Source of the DNA: Oleispirillum naphthae | GTDB taxonomy: Bacteria > Pseudomonadota > Alphaproteobacteria > Rhodospirillales > Rhodospirillaceae | Reading direction: 5' to 3' | DNA: 64,000 nucleotides | Assembly: GCA_027864655.1 (NCBI GenBank) | Contig: JAQAZG010000003.1 | Location: 186,001 to 250,000 of the forward strand | Part shown: positions 26,798 through 34,620 of the stretch, one piece after another | Numbering within the stretch: position 1 is the stretch's first letter | Layout of the letters: each line of letters starts with the position of its first letter | The notes under the pieces: model-generated | Database searches by the model: none | Told to the model about the DNA's origin: nothing | The model's input: the letters and a program-made list of their open reading frames with translations, nothing else | Program-made: the position numbers and the translations under genes

Positions 26798-28062
26798 CGG
26801 ATTTTTCCTATGGCGGTTTTCAGGGCGCGGGCGAGGAGCCTGGGCTCCACGGTGTGCGCGAAATGGCGGATGAAGCGTCCGTCCGCATCCATCAGGTAGA
26901 TCGCGGTGGAATGATCCATCAAATACTCCGCCGCGCCCTGGCCCTCAACCCTGGCATAAGTGGCGGAATAGGCCTTGGCCGCCGCGGCGATCGCGGCCGG
27001 GCTGCCGGTGAGGCCGGTGATCTTCTCGTGGAAGTGGCTGGTGTACTCCGCCAGGGCCTCCGGCGTGTCGCGGTCCGGGTCCACCGAAATGTAGACCGCC
27101 GCCACCTTCTCCTGCTCCTCCGGGGTCAGCAGGTCGATGGCGTCCGCGATGTTGGCGAGGCTGGTGGGGCAGACGTCGGGGCAGAAGGTATAGCCGAAAT
27201 AGACGATCAGCACGCGGCCCTTGAAGTCCGCGTCGGTCACCGTCTCGTGGTGCGGCCCGGTCAGGGCGAACGGCCCGCCGATGGTCTCCACCGGGCGCGC
27301 CGCCAGGCTCCAGGCAAGCGCCAGAAGCACCGCCGCGTTGACCAGGAAAAGCATCGGCAACAGCCGCCGCGCCCAGGCGCGGAAGCGGTCCGCCGCCCAG
27401 CCGCCGATCATCCCCAGGCCGATCAGCGCGGGCATGGTGCCTGCCGCGAACGCCGCCATGGCGAACAGGCCGCCCAACGCCTCGCCGGAGGCCGCCGCAG
27501 CCGCCAGCGCCGCATAGACCAATCCGCAGGGAATGAACCCCAGCGCCACGCCGAGACCATAGCCGCGCCAGCCGACGGGCCGCGCGAACAACGGCCGCAC
27601 GATGCGGTCGATGCCGCGCACCCACAGGCTGTCCGCCCCCAGGCGGAAGGGCAGCTTCAGCCCCAGCCGCGGCAGCGCATAGCCGAGGAAGCCGAGCGCG
27701 GCCAGGGCCAGCAGCGCCGCCCCCGCCCAGTTGGCGGCGCGCCCGGCGGGGATCATCCCGAACAGGCCGCCCGCCACGCCGCCGAGCGCCGCATAGGTGG
27801 TCATCCGCCCCAGGTGATAGGGCGCGAGCAGGCCGCCCTTGACACGGTGCCACTCCCGCATTTCGGCGGCGGGAACGTCCTCCAGACGGCAGGCCGCCTG
27901 CGCCACGACGAACGGCCCGCACATGCCGACGCAATGGGTCACCGACCCCAGAAGCCCGGTGAAGAACAGGGTGGCGATCAGACTGCCGTGCTCCTCCACC
28001 GCCGCCACGCAGTGCGCGGCGCCGGAACCGAGAAAGGTGAGAAGCAGGTCCTGCGCATTCAT
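26794..28062 (-). CDS. fusion of a DsbD_2/TauE-like membrane domain with a Sco1-type copper chaperone domain
   Basis: The 422 residues form two parts. Residues 1-250 have about six membrane helices, an N-terminal C44-x3-C48 in the motif HCVGMCGP, and GFIPCGLVYAAL at about 175-187. These features are typical of the DsbD_2 (PF13386) 'sulfite exporter-like' family found with cytochrome oxidase and copper genes. Residues 260-422 are a Sco1/SenC thioredoxin-fold domain with the copper motif C294PDVC298P and His384 in DHSTAIY. Sco proteins deliver copper to the CuA site of cytochrome oxidase from the periplasmic side. The Sco part follows the last membrane helix directly, with no signal peptide of its own. 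Start ATG with AAGG 5 nt upstream. Confidence 0.85.
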   Translation of the reverse strand: MNAQDLLLTFLGSGAAHCVAAVEEHGSLIATLFFTGLLGSVTHCVGMCGPFVVAQAACRLEDVPAAEMREWHRVKGGLLAPYHLGRMTTYAALGGVAGGLFGMIPAGRAANWAGAALLALAALGFLGYALPRLGLKLPFRLGADSLWVRGIDRIVRPLFARPVGWRGYGLGVALGFIPCGLVYAALAAAAASGEALGGLFAMAAFAAGTMPALIGLGMIGGWAADRFRAWARRLLPMLFLVNAAVLLALAWSLAARPVETIGGPFALTGPHHETVTDADFKGRVLIVYFGYTFCPDVCPTSLANIADAIDLLTPEEQEKVAAVYISVDPDRDTPEALAEYTSHFHEKITGLTGSPAAIAAAAKAYSATYARVEGQGAAEYLMDHSTAIYLMDADGRFIRHFAHTVEPRLLARALKTAIGKIR

Positions 28063-28120
28063 GATGCCTTCAAGGTAGACGAAACCTCTGCCGGTTCAAC
28101 CCGCTTTCACGGGAAGCGGG

Positions 28121-28294
28121 AAAACCAAAACGTCGTGGGGGGACTCGGTCCCCCCACGCCCCCCATAACCAAGTTTTTCGCCGCGCAGCGGCAGGCAACC
28201 GTCACGCCGCGTGACGGCTCTATGGCGCTACGCGCAAAAACCAAGTTATGGGAGGCCCGGAGGGTCCGCGACCCTCCGGAAAGTTTTTGTTTTC
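28121..28294. repeat. Composite palindromic intergenic element, copy 6
   Basis: Left arm AAAACCAAAACGTC with the hairpin GTGGGGGGAC/GTCCCCCCAC and CCCCCCATAACCAAG. Core GCCGCGCAGCGGC, CCGTCACGCCGCGTGACGG and TATGGCGCTACGCGC. Right arm GTTATGGGAGG, GGAGGGTC-CGC-GACCCTCC and AAAGTTTTTGTTTTCC. It is the only copy between divergent genes (Sco fusion and cobD). Confidence 0.85.
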
Positions 28295-28361
28295 CACCTC
28301 ACACTCACCCCGGCAAATCGCGGTTGACGGCGGGGGGAGGGGGCACCGATCATGGCGCGCC

Positions 28362-29339
28362 ATGATCGAGACTCTTTCCCCCGCCGGAATTCTGTTCGCC
28401 GCGTTGCTGTTCGACACCGCGGTGGGCGACCCGCATGGGTTCTACGACCGGGTGCCGCATCCGGTGGCGTTGATCGGGCGCGCCATCGCCTTTCTCGATG
28501 CACGGTGGAACCTGCCGCAACGCGGCCCCGAGGCGCGGCGGCGCAGGGGCGTGGCGCTGGTTCTGACCATGGCGGGCGGCATGGCGGCGATCGGCCTGGC
28601 GCTGCACGGCCTGGCGTTGGCGCTGCCCTACGGCTGGGCGATCGAGGCGTTTTGCGTCTATCTGCTGATCGCGCAGAAGGATTTGTACGTGCACGTGCGC
28701 GCCGTGGCGCGCGCCCTGCGCGGCAAGGGGCTGGAGGCGGGGCGCGCCGCGGTGGGCTGGATCGTCGGGCGCGACCCGGCGCTGCTGGACGAGCCCGGGG
28801 TGTGCCGCGCCGCCATCGAATCCTGCGCCGAGAGCTATTCCGACGGCATCATCTCGCCGGTGTTCTGGTACGTGGCGCTCGGCCTGCCGGGGTTGTGCGC
28901 CTTCAAGGCGGTGAGCACGCTCGATTCCATGGTCGGCCACAAGACCGAGACTTACATCGACTTCGGCCGCGCCTCGGCGCTGACCGACGACGCGATGAAC
29001 TGGGTTCCGGCGCGGCTGGCCGGGGCCTTTCTCTGCGGTGCCGCGGCGCTCTGGCCCAAGACCGACGGCTGCGCCGCCTGGCGCACCATGCGCCGCGACG
29101 CCAAGCTGCACGATTCCCCCAACGCCGGATGGCCGGAATGCGCCATGGCCGGTGCGCTGGGGGTCAAGCTGCTCGGCCCGCGCGTCTACCCCGGCGGCGA
29201 GGCGATCGAGGCGCCGTGGGTCGGCGACGGCGCGGCGGAGGCGACCATCGACCACATCTGCCGCGCGCTCAGGCTCTATGCCACGGCGTGCGCAATCAGC
29301 GGGGGACTGGCGATAGGGGTTCTGGCTTTCGTGGGGTAG
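28362..29339 (+). CDS. cobD: adenosylcobinamide-phosphate synthase CobD/CbiB
   Basis: CobD/CbiB is a membrane enzyme that joins adenosylcobyrate to the aminopropanol linker. The 325-residue protein has several hydrophobic segments and the family signatures FDTAVGDPHGFYDRVPHPV near the N-terminus, ESYSDGIISPVFWY and KAVSTLDSMVGHKTE in the centre, and DSPNAGWPE further on. The ATG at 28362 is the only start in this frame. A GGGGGGAGGGGG stretch lies 19 nt upstream and would fit better an out-of-frame ATG at 28352, which codes for nothing conserved. It is divergent from the Sco fusion/cobB operon. Confidence 0.94.
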   Translation: MIETLSPAGILFAALLFDTAVGDPHGFYDRVPHPVALIGRAIAFLDARWNLPQRGPEARRRRGVALVLTMAGGMAAIGLALHGLALALPYGWAIEAFCVYLLIAQKDLYVHVRAVARALRGKGLEAGRAAVGWIVGRDPALLDEPGVCRAAIESCAESYSDGIISPVFWYVALGLPGLCAFKAVSTLDSMVGHKTETYIDFGRASALTDDAMNWVPARLAGAFLCGAAALWPKTDGCAAWRTMRRDAKLHDSPNAGWPECAMAGALGVKLLGPRVYPGGEAIEAPWVGDGAAEATIDHICRALRLYATACAISGGLAIGVLAFVG

Positions 29340-29373
29340 GGGGATTCATTATCGGCATAAAGGAGTGCGTAAC

Positions 29374-30093
29374 GTGACGAGTCGAACCCAAGACCCCCGG
29401 CCTGCCGGGGCGGACGTGCCGGGCTCGGTGGAAGAGGCGATCACCAGCCGCAAGTCGGCGCGGGCCTTTCTGCCCACGCCGGTGCCGCGCGAAACCGTAG
29501 AGCAGGTCCTCGCCCTCGCCGCCCGCTCGCCGAGCGCCACCAACACCCAGCCCTGGCGGGTCTACGTGGCGATGGGCAAGGTGCGGGATGCGTTGGCCTT
29601 CGACCTCTGCGCCGCCTTCGACGACCCCGACTTCCCGCAGGAGCCGGGCTATGCCTTCTATCCGGACCCGATGCCGGAGCCCTACCTCTCCCGCCGCCGG
29701 GACCTCGGCTGGAAGCTCTACGGCCTCCTCGGCATCGACCGCGGCGACCCCGAGGCGCGGCACAAACAGCACGGCCGGAACTTCCGCTTCTTCGATGCGC
29801 CGGTCGGACTGTTCTTCACCGTCGAACGCTGCATGGAACGCGGCAGTTGGCTCGATATCGGCATGTTCATGCAAACCGCCATGCTCGCGGCGCGCGGCAT
29901 GGGGCTGCACACCTGCCCGCAGGCGGTGTTCGTGCCCTATCACAAGGTGATCCGCAAACACCTGCCGATCCCGGACACCGAAGTGATGGCCTGCGGCATG
30001 TCGCTCGGCTACGCCGATCCCGCGAAGATCGAAAACACCCTGGTCTCCCCCCGCGACCCCGTGACGGGCTTCGCGTCGTTCCTCGGGTGCTGA
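29374..30093 (+). CDS. nitroreductase-family flavoprotein beside cobD
   Basis: The 239-residue protein has the nitroreductase fold signatures SRKSARAFLPTPVP, ARSPSATNTQPWRVYV (FMN-binding) and MQTAMLAARGMGLHTCPQ. It sits 34 nt after cobD. In cobalamin clusters this position is often held by BluB, the flavin-destroying enzyme that makes dimethylbenzimidazole. The sequence here does not show BluB features, though, and looks like a conventional NAD(P)H-dependent nitroreductase. The GTG at 29374 is favoured because AGGAG lies 8 nt upstream. An in-frame GTG lies 9 nt earlier. The stop TGA is followed at once by palindromic element copy 7. Confidence 0.85.
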   Translation: MTSRTQDPRPAGADVPGSVEEAITSRKSARAFLPTPVPRETVEQVLALAARSPSATNTQPWRVYVAMGKVRDALAFDLCAAFDDPDFPQEPGYAFYPDPMPEPYLSRRRDLGWKLYGLLGIDRGDPEARHKQHGRNFRFFDAPVGLFFTVERCMERGSWLDIGMFMQTAMLAARGMGLHTCPQAVFVPYHKVIRKHLPIPDTEVMACGMSLGYADPAKIENTLVSPRDPVTGFASFLGC

Positions 30094-30284
30094 AACCAAA
30101 AACTTTGCGGAGGGTCGCGGACCCTCCGCGCCTCCCATAACTTTTGGTTTTTGCGCGCAGCGCCATAGTCCCGTGCGGCTGCAACGGGAAATACCGATTG
30201 CCGCTTCGCGGCGAAGAAAGTTAGGGGATCAAAGGGCCTCGCGGCCCTTTGCGGGGTCCGGGGCAGAGCCCCGGCCTGGTTTTC
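30094..30284. repeat. Composite palindromic intergenic element, copy 7
   Basis: Starts at the base after the nitroreductase stop. Left arm AACCAAAAACTTTGC, GGAGGGTC-GCG-GACCCTCC, CTCCCATAACTTTTGGTTTTTGCGCGCAGCGC. Centre CCCGTGCGGCTGCAACGGG and GCCGCTTCGCGGC. Right arm AAAGGGCCTCGCGGCCCTTT, GGGGTCCGGGGCAGAGCCCCGG and CCTGGTTTT. Between convergent genes. Confidence 0.85.
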
Positions 30285-30288
30285 CCCG

Positions 30289-31746
30289 CTACCGCGCCGC
30301 CTTGAGGATCGCGTCGATGTCGGTATGGGCTTCCATGTGGTCGGCGAGTTTGTCGAGCGTCGTCTCGACCAGTTTGTCGTATTCCACGGCGGAGCGGTCG
30401 CTGCCCGCGATATGGCGGAGGAAGGCGGCGCGGAAGCCGTCGGAGGCGAAGATGCCGTGGATGTAGCAGCCCATCACCCGGCCGCTGGCGTCGATCGCGC
30501 CGACGGCAGTGTTGCCGAGCGTCACCCAGGGGGTGTCGAGGCCGGGGCCGGTGGTTTCCCCCACGTGCATTTCGTAGCCCGCGATGTCGCTGTCGGACCA
30601 GTGGTCGTGGCCCGCCACCTCGCGCAGCACCTTTTTGCCGCGCATCGAGGTGGCGAGGTCGAGGTAGCCGAGGCCGGGGGTGTCGCCGGGCGGGCCCTCG
30701 ATGCCGTCGGGGTCGGAGACGGTGGTGCCCAGGCTCTGGAACCCGGCGCAGAGGCCGACGAGGAATCCGCCGCGCCGCACGTGGGCGGCGATGTCGATGT
30801 CCCAGCCCTCGGTGCGGATGACCTCCAGGTCGGCGCGGGTGGCCTTGGAACCGGGGAGGATGACCACGGTGGCGTCCGCCGGGATCGGTTCTCCCGACTG
30901 CACGAAGATCACGTCCACGTCCGGCTCGGCGGCCAGCGGGTCGAGATCGTCGAAGTTGGCGATGCGCGAGATGCGCGGCACGGCGGCGACGATGCGCCCG
31001 CCCTTGCGCGAGAAGTCGCGGTTCTCCAGGGTCATCGCGTCCTCGGCGGGCAGCTTCGCCGCATCGGCGAACCACGGCACCACGCCGAGGCAGCCCATGC
31101 CGGTGCGCGCGCGGATCGCCTCGATGGCCGGGTCGAACAGGGAGACGTCGCCGCGGAACTTGTTGATCAGGTATCCGGCGATGCGGGCGCGCTCGCTTTC
31201 GGAGATCAGCACGTGCGAGCCGACCAGGGAGGCGATGACGCCGCCGCGGTCGATGTCGCCGATCAGCACCACCGGCACGTCCGCCGCCTCGGCGAACCCC
31301 ATGTTGGCGATGTCGTTGGCGCGCAGGTTGACCTCCGCCGCGCTGCCGGCGCCCTCGATCAGCACGATGTCGCACTGCGCCTCCAGGCTGCGGAAGCTTT
31401 GCAGAATCTCCGGCATCAGGGCCGCCTTGGCGGAGAAGAACTCCCGCGCGCTCGCCGAGCCGCGCATCTGGCCGCGCACCACCACCTGCGCGCCGATGTC
31501 GGTCTGCGGCTTCAACAGAACCGGGTTCATCTCCACACTCGGCGGCACGCCGCAGGCCTTCGCCTGCAACGCCTGGGCGCGGCCGATCTCTCCGCCCTCG
31601 GGCGTCACCGCCGCGTTGTTGGACATGTTCTGCGGCTTGAACGGGCGAACCCGCATCCCCCGGCGCACCAGGGCGCGGCACAACCCCGCCACCAGCATCG
31701 ACTTGCCGACATCCGACCCGGTGCCCTGAAACATGATCGCGGTCAT
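30289..31746 (-). CDS. cobQ: cobyric acid synthase CobQ/CbiP
   Basis: CobQ amidates four corrin side chains (b, d, e, g) using glutamine and ATP. The 485 residues have an N-terminal P-loop domain, FQGTGSDVGKS (residues 6-16) and RPFKPQNMSNNA. A C-terminal glutaminase-like domain has the nucleophile Cys in GLCAGFQSLG and His in CYIHGIF. An in-frame ATG 30 nt upstream is possible. I use 31746 because the family starts right before the P-loop. It is separated from cobO, the preceding gene in the same direction, by a half-size palindromic element. Confidence 0.95.
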   Translation of the reverse strand: MTAIMFQGTGSDVGKSMLVAGLCRALVRRGMRVRPFKPQNMSNNAAVTPEGGEIGRAQALQAKACGVPPSVEMNPVLLKPQTDIGAQVVVRGQMRGSASAREFFSAKAALMPEILQSFRSLEAQCDIVLIEGAGSAAEVNLRANDIANMGFAEAADVPVVLIGDIDRGGVIASLVGSHVLISESERARIAGYLINKFRGDVSLFDPAIEAIRARTGMGCLGVVPWFADAAKLPAEDAMTLENRDFSRKGGRIVAAVPRISRIANFDDLDPLAAEPDVDVIFVQSGEPIPADATVVILPGSKATRADLEVIRTEGWDIDIAAHVRRGGFLVGLCAGFQSLGTTVSDPDGIEGPPGDTPGLGYLDLATSMRGKKVLREVAGHDHWSDSDIAGYEMHVGETTGPGLDTPWVTLGNTAVGAIDASGRVMGCYIHGIFASDGFRAAFLRHIAGSDRSAVEYDKLVETTLDKLADHMEAHTDIDAILKAAR

Positions 31747-31805
31747 TGGCCTAAGCCCTTCCTTCCCCGAACTCACCCGGTCCCTGGTAATAATGCGGTT
31801 TGCCT

Positions 31806-31924
31806 GAAAACGAAAGCCCTGGGGAAAGCCAGGCCAGGGCTTGTATCTCTGAGTTGCCTGCCGCTTTGCGGCGAAAAACCAAGGGGAGGTCCGGAGGGAC
31901 CGAGTCCCTCCGGAAAGTTTTTAT
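31806..31924. repeat. Composite palindromic intergenic element, copy 8 (short form)
   Basis: About 120 nt. The left part has a GCCCTGG/CCAGGGC hairpin without the usual AACCAAAAC arm. The right half is complete: GCCGCTTTGCGGCGAAAAACC, GGGGAGGTCC, the hairpin GGAGGGAC-CGA-GTCCCTCC, AAAGTTTTTAT. It lies between cobO and cobQ (tandem, minus strand). It looks like one intact arm with a replaced or degraded partner. Confidence 0.75.
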
Positions 31925-31927
31925 ACC

Positions 31928-32542
31928 CTAGAACTCGATCCCCGCCTGGGCTTTCACCCCGGCGCGGAAGGGGTGTTTGACCATGCCCATTTCGGTGACG
32001 AGGTCGGCGGCTGCGATCAGCGCCTCGGGGGCGTTGCGGCCGGTGGCGACGATGTGCATGTCCTGCGGCTTGGCGGCGAGCGCGGCGACCACGTCGGCGA
32101 CGTCGAGGTAGCCCATGCGCAGGGCGATGTTGATTTCGTCGAGGATGATCATGCTGTGCGCGCCCGCGGCGATCCAGCCCTTGGCGGTTTCCCAGGCGGC
32201 GGCGCAGGTGGCGATGTCGCGTTCGCGGTCCTGGGTTTCCCAGGTGAAGCCTTCGCCCATGATGCGGAAGTCCACCTGGTCGCCGAAGCATTCCAGGGCC
32301 CGGCGTTCCGCGGTGTCCCAGTTGCCGGAGCCCTTGATGAACTGGATGATGCCGACCCTGCCGCCGTGGCCGATGATGCGCAGCGCCATGCCCATGGCCG
32401 CCGTGGTCTTGCCTTTGCCGGGGCCGGTGTGGACGATGACGAGGCCCTTTTCCACGGTTTTTTCCGCCATCAGGCGGTCGCGGGCGGCCTTGTGCTTTTT
32501 CATCTTTTCGGCGTGGCGGCGGTTGAGGTCGTCATCGCTCAT
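31928..32542 (-). CDS. cobO: corrinoid adenosyltransferase CobO (BtuR type)
   Basis: CobO transfers the 5'-deoxyadenosyl group of ATP to cob(I)alamin precursors. The 204-residue protein has the family P-loop VHTGPGKGKTTAAMG at about residues 37-51. It also has FIKGSGNWDT, the Walker B-like IILDEINIAL and the C-terminal VTEMGMVKHPF. The start at 32542 has AAGGA 8 nt upstream; another ATG 15 nt earlier lacks one. It follows cobU by 11 nt. Confidence 0.95.
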   Translation of the reverse strand: MSDDDLNRRHAEKMKKHKAARDRLMAEKTVEKGLVIVHTGPGKGKTTAAMGMALRIIGHGGRVGIIQFIKGSGNWDTAERRALECFGDQVDFRIMGEGFTWETQDRERDIATCAAAWETAKGWIAAGAHSMIILDEINIALRMGYLDVADVVAALAAKPQDMHIVATGRNAPEALIAAADLVTEMGMVKHPFRAGVKAQAGIEF

Positions 32543-32553
32543 GCGGGGATCCT

Positions 32554-33096
32554 TCATTCGGATTTGAGGGTAAGCGGCAGCCCGGCGGCGACGAAGACGA
32601 CGCGCTGCGCGGCGGCGGCGACGGCCTGGTTGACCAGGCCCTGGGCGTCGCGGAAGGCGCGGGAGAGCGCATTGTCCGGCACGATGCCGAGGCCGACCTC
32701 GTTGCTGACGCAGACCACCGGCCCCGGCGCGCGGGCCAGCGCCGCGGCGAGGGCGGCGATCTCCGCCGTGGCGTCGTGGTCTTCGAGGATGTGGTTGGTC
32801 ACCCACAGGGTGAGGCAGTCGAGCAGCACCGGGCGGCCCGGCGGCAGGGTCGGCAGCAGCGCGGCGACGGCCAGCGGTTCCTCCACGGTTTCCCAGGCGT
32901 CGCCGCGGCGCGCGCGGTGGGCGGCGACGCGGGCTTCCATCTCGGCGTCCCAGGCGCGGCCGGTGGCGAGGTAGAGCGCGGTCGCGCTGCGGCGCTTCGC
33001 CTCCGCCTCCACCCAGGATTCGGCGAGCGCGCTTTTGCCGGAGCGTGCGCCGCCGAGGACGAGGGAAAGCGGCGGCAGGGGGCGGTTTTCAAACAT
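32554..33096 (-). CDS. cobU: bifunctional adenosylcobinamide kinase / adenosylcobinamide-phosphate guanylyltransferase
   Basis: CobU (CobP) phosphorylates adenosylcobinamide and then attaches GMP, giving the activated form used by CobS. The 180-residue protein has P-loop GGARSGKSALAE at the N-terminus, ATGRAWDAEM and VAAHRARRGDAW with the expected His, and LLDCLTLWVTN. It also has VVCVSNEVGLGIVP, all family signatures. The ATG at 33096 overlaps the end of the phosphatase gene cobC by 8 nt. Confidence 0.95.
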   Translation of the reverse strand: MFENRPLPPLSLVLGGARSGKSALAESWVEAEAKRRSATALYLATGRAWDAEMEARVAAHRARRGDAWETVEEPLAVAALLPTLPPGRPVLLDCLTLWVTNHILEDHDATAEIAALAAALARAPGPVVCVSNEVGLGIVPDNALSRAFRDAQGLVNQAVAAAAQRVVFVAAGLPLTLKSE

Positions 33097-33724
33097 AGAG
33101 GCCGTTCACCGCGCGGATGCGCGCGATGCCTTCCAGTTCGCCGTGGTAGTGGTCGATGCGGCTGATCGAGACGAAATCGATGTCGAAAGCGGCGCCGGTT
33201 TCGTGCGGCAGGCCGAGCACCGTGCCGATCTGGGCGCGGATGCTGCCCGCGTGCGCCACGCAGACGATCTCCCGCCCCGGGAAGCGGGCGTTGAGGCGCG
33301 CCACCCCGGCGGCGACGCGCGCCGCGTGGTCGAAGGCGTTCTCCCCGCCGCCGGGCGGGCGGAAGCCGTAGGGGTCCTCCCAGAAGCGCAGCGGCGCGCC
33401 GGGGGAAAGCGCATCGATCTCGCCCCAGGAGAGGCCTTCCCAGTCGCCGAAGAAGCGTTCCTCGAAGGCGGGCTCGGTCAGCGCCGCGGCGGGGTCGCAG
33501 GCATAGCCCGCCTCCGCCAGCGCCGCCAGGGTCTTCACCGCGCGGGAGAGGCCGCTGGTCACCAGCACTGCGCCCTCGGGCAGGCGCGCCGCCTGGGCGG
33601 CGAAGGTGGCGGCGTCCGAGGTGTCGCAGGCGACGTCGGCGCGGCCATAGACGATTTTGCCCGCCACCGGAACCGGGGCGTGGCGGACCCACCACCAGCG
33701 GGTTTTCTCGCCTTGCAGATGCAC
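33089..33724 (-). CDS. cobC: histidine phosphatase, probable alpha-ribazole phosphatase CobC
   Basis: The 211-residue protein is a phosphoglycerate-mutase-fold phosphatase with WWVRHAPVP (catalytic His in RHA at about residue 15). It also has TSGLSRAVKTL, EERFFGDWEGLSW with the acid Glu, and VAHAGSIRAQI with the second His. Placed between cobS and cobU it is best read as CobC, which removes the 5'-phosphate from alpha-ribazole phosphate or from adenosylcobalamin phosphate. The start is GTG at 33724, with AGGA 8 nt upstream. Confidence 0.88.
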   Translation of the reverse strand: MHLQGEKTRWWWVRHAPVPVAGKIVYGRADVACDTSDAATFAAQAARLPEGAVLVTSGLSRAVKTLAALAEAGYACDPAAALTEPAFEERFFGDWEGLSWGEIDALSPGAPLRFWEDPYGFRPPGGGENAFDHAARVAAGVARLNARFPGREIVCVAHAGSIRAQIGTVLGLPHETGAAFDIDFVSISRIDHYHGELEGIARIRAVNGLYV

Positions 33725-33740
33725 GGAAGGTGTCCTCGTT

Positions 33741-34538
33741 TCAGACCGGCGCGCGCAGCATCGCGACGGTGATCATCACCAGAATGTCCACGAGCTGCGC
33801 GCCCGCGCCCAGCACGTCGCCGGTATAGCCGCCGATCTGGCGCTTGGCCAGCGCGGCGAGGCCGGAGACTCCGGCGGCGGCGACGAAGAAGCAGAGGAAA
33901 CCCTGCCCCGGCCCGAGCGCCAGCAGCGCGATCAGCAGGCCGAGCAGGATGGAGGTCAAGGTGGAGCCCTCGGTCGGATAGCCGGAGGACGCGCCGACGC
34001 CGTCGGAGCGGGCGGAGAGGTTGAGCGTCATCGAGACGGGGATCAGCCCGCGCCCCAGCGCCCCCGCGGCGACGAAGGCGGCCAGCGCATCCCACGCGCC
34101 CATGCTGCCCGCGGCGGTGGCGCGCAGCAGCAGGCTGAGAACCAGGGCGGCGCCGCCGTAGGTGCCGACGCGGGAATCCCGCATGATCTCCATCTTGCGT
34201 TCGCGTTCGTAGCCGCCGCCGAATCCGTCGGCGATGTCGGCGAAGCCGTCCTCGTGCAGCGCGCCGGTGAGCAGCACCGTGGCGGCGACGCCGATCACCC
34301 CGGACAGCGGGTGCGGCGCACCCAGCGCGGCGGCGGCGGCGAAGGCGAGCCCGCCGACGCAGCCGATCATCGCCCCGGCCAGCGGGAAGGTGCGCATCGC
34401 GGTGGCGAGCGGATTGTTTTTCGCCGCGTTTCCGGCATGCAGCGGCACGCGGGTGAGAAAGATCACCGCGAAGAGAAGATCGTCGAACCAGGCGGCGAGG
34501 CCGGAGGACGCGGGCGCGGGCGAGTTGGAAGCTGACAT
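33741..34538 (-). CDS. cobS: adenosylcobinamide-GDP ribazoletransferase CobS
   Basis: CobS is an inner-membrane enzyme that condenses adenosylcobinamide-GDP with alpha-ribazole (phosphate). The 265-residue protein has several hydrophobic helices and the family motifs FLTRVPL near the start, GALHEDGFADIADGFGGG with the metal-binding Glu/Asp residues, and MRDSRVGTYG. It is the first gene of the cobS-cobC-cobU-cobO run. No typical ribosome-binding site precedes the ATG; the AAGGAGG seen at 34539-34545 is on the opposite strand. Confidence 0.93.
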   Translation of the reverse strand: MSASNSPAPASSGLAAWFDDLLFAVIFLTRVPLHAGNAAKNNPLATAMRTFPLAGAMIGCVGGLAFAAAAALGAPHPLSGVIGVAATVLLTGALHEDGFADIADGFGGGYERERKMEIMRDSRVGTYGGAALVLSLLLRATAAGSMGAWDALAAFVAAGALGRGLIPVSMTLNLSARSDGVGASSGYPTEGSTLTSILLGLLIALLALGPGQGFLCFFVAAAGVSGLAALAKRQIGGYTGDVLGAGAQLVDILVMITVAMLRAPV

Positions 34539-34620
34539 AAGGAGGATGATTTCCCTGTTTCGATCGTCTATAGGAATGGGCTCTTTCGAACCGGACCACA
34601 CTTTAGGGAGAAACCGCCGG

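Noticed and set aside
28352-29377. Alternative frame starting at ATG 28352 with a better-placed purine-rich site
   Set aside because: Its product is an Arg/Gly-rich shadow of cobD, while the frame from 28362 encodes all CobD motifs.
29374-30093. BluB (dimethylbenzimidazole synthase) next to cobD
   Set aside because: The protein is a nitroreductase-fold flavoprotein, but its sequence between the FMN motifs does not resemble BluB. I left it as a general nitroreductase.
34546-34620. cobT copy 1 starting at ATG 34546 right after AAGGAGG
   Set aside because: The purine box touches the ATG (no spacer), and the extra 25 residues are not part of CobT proteins.
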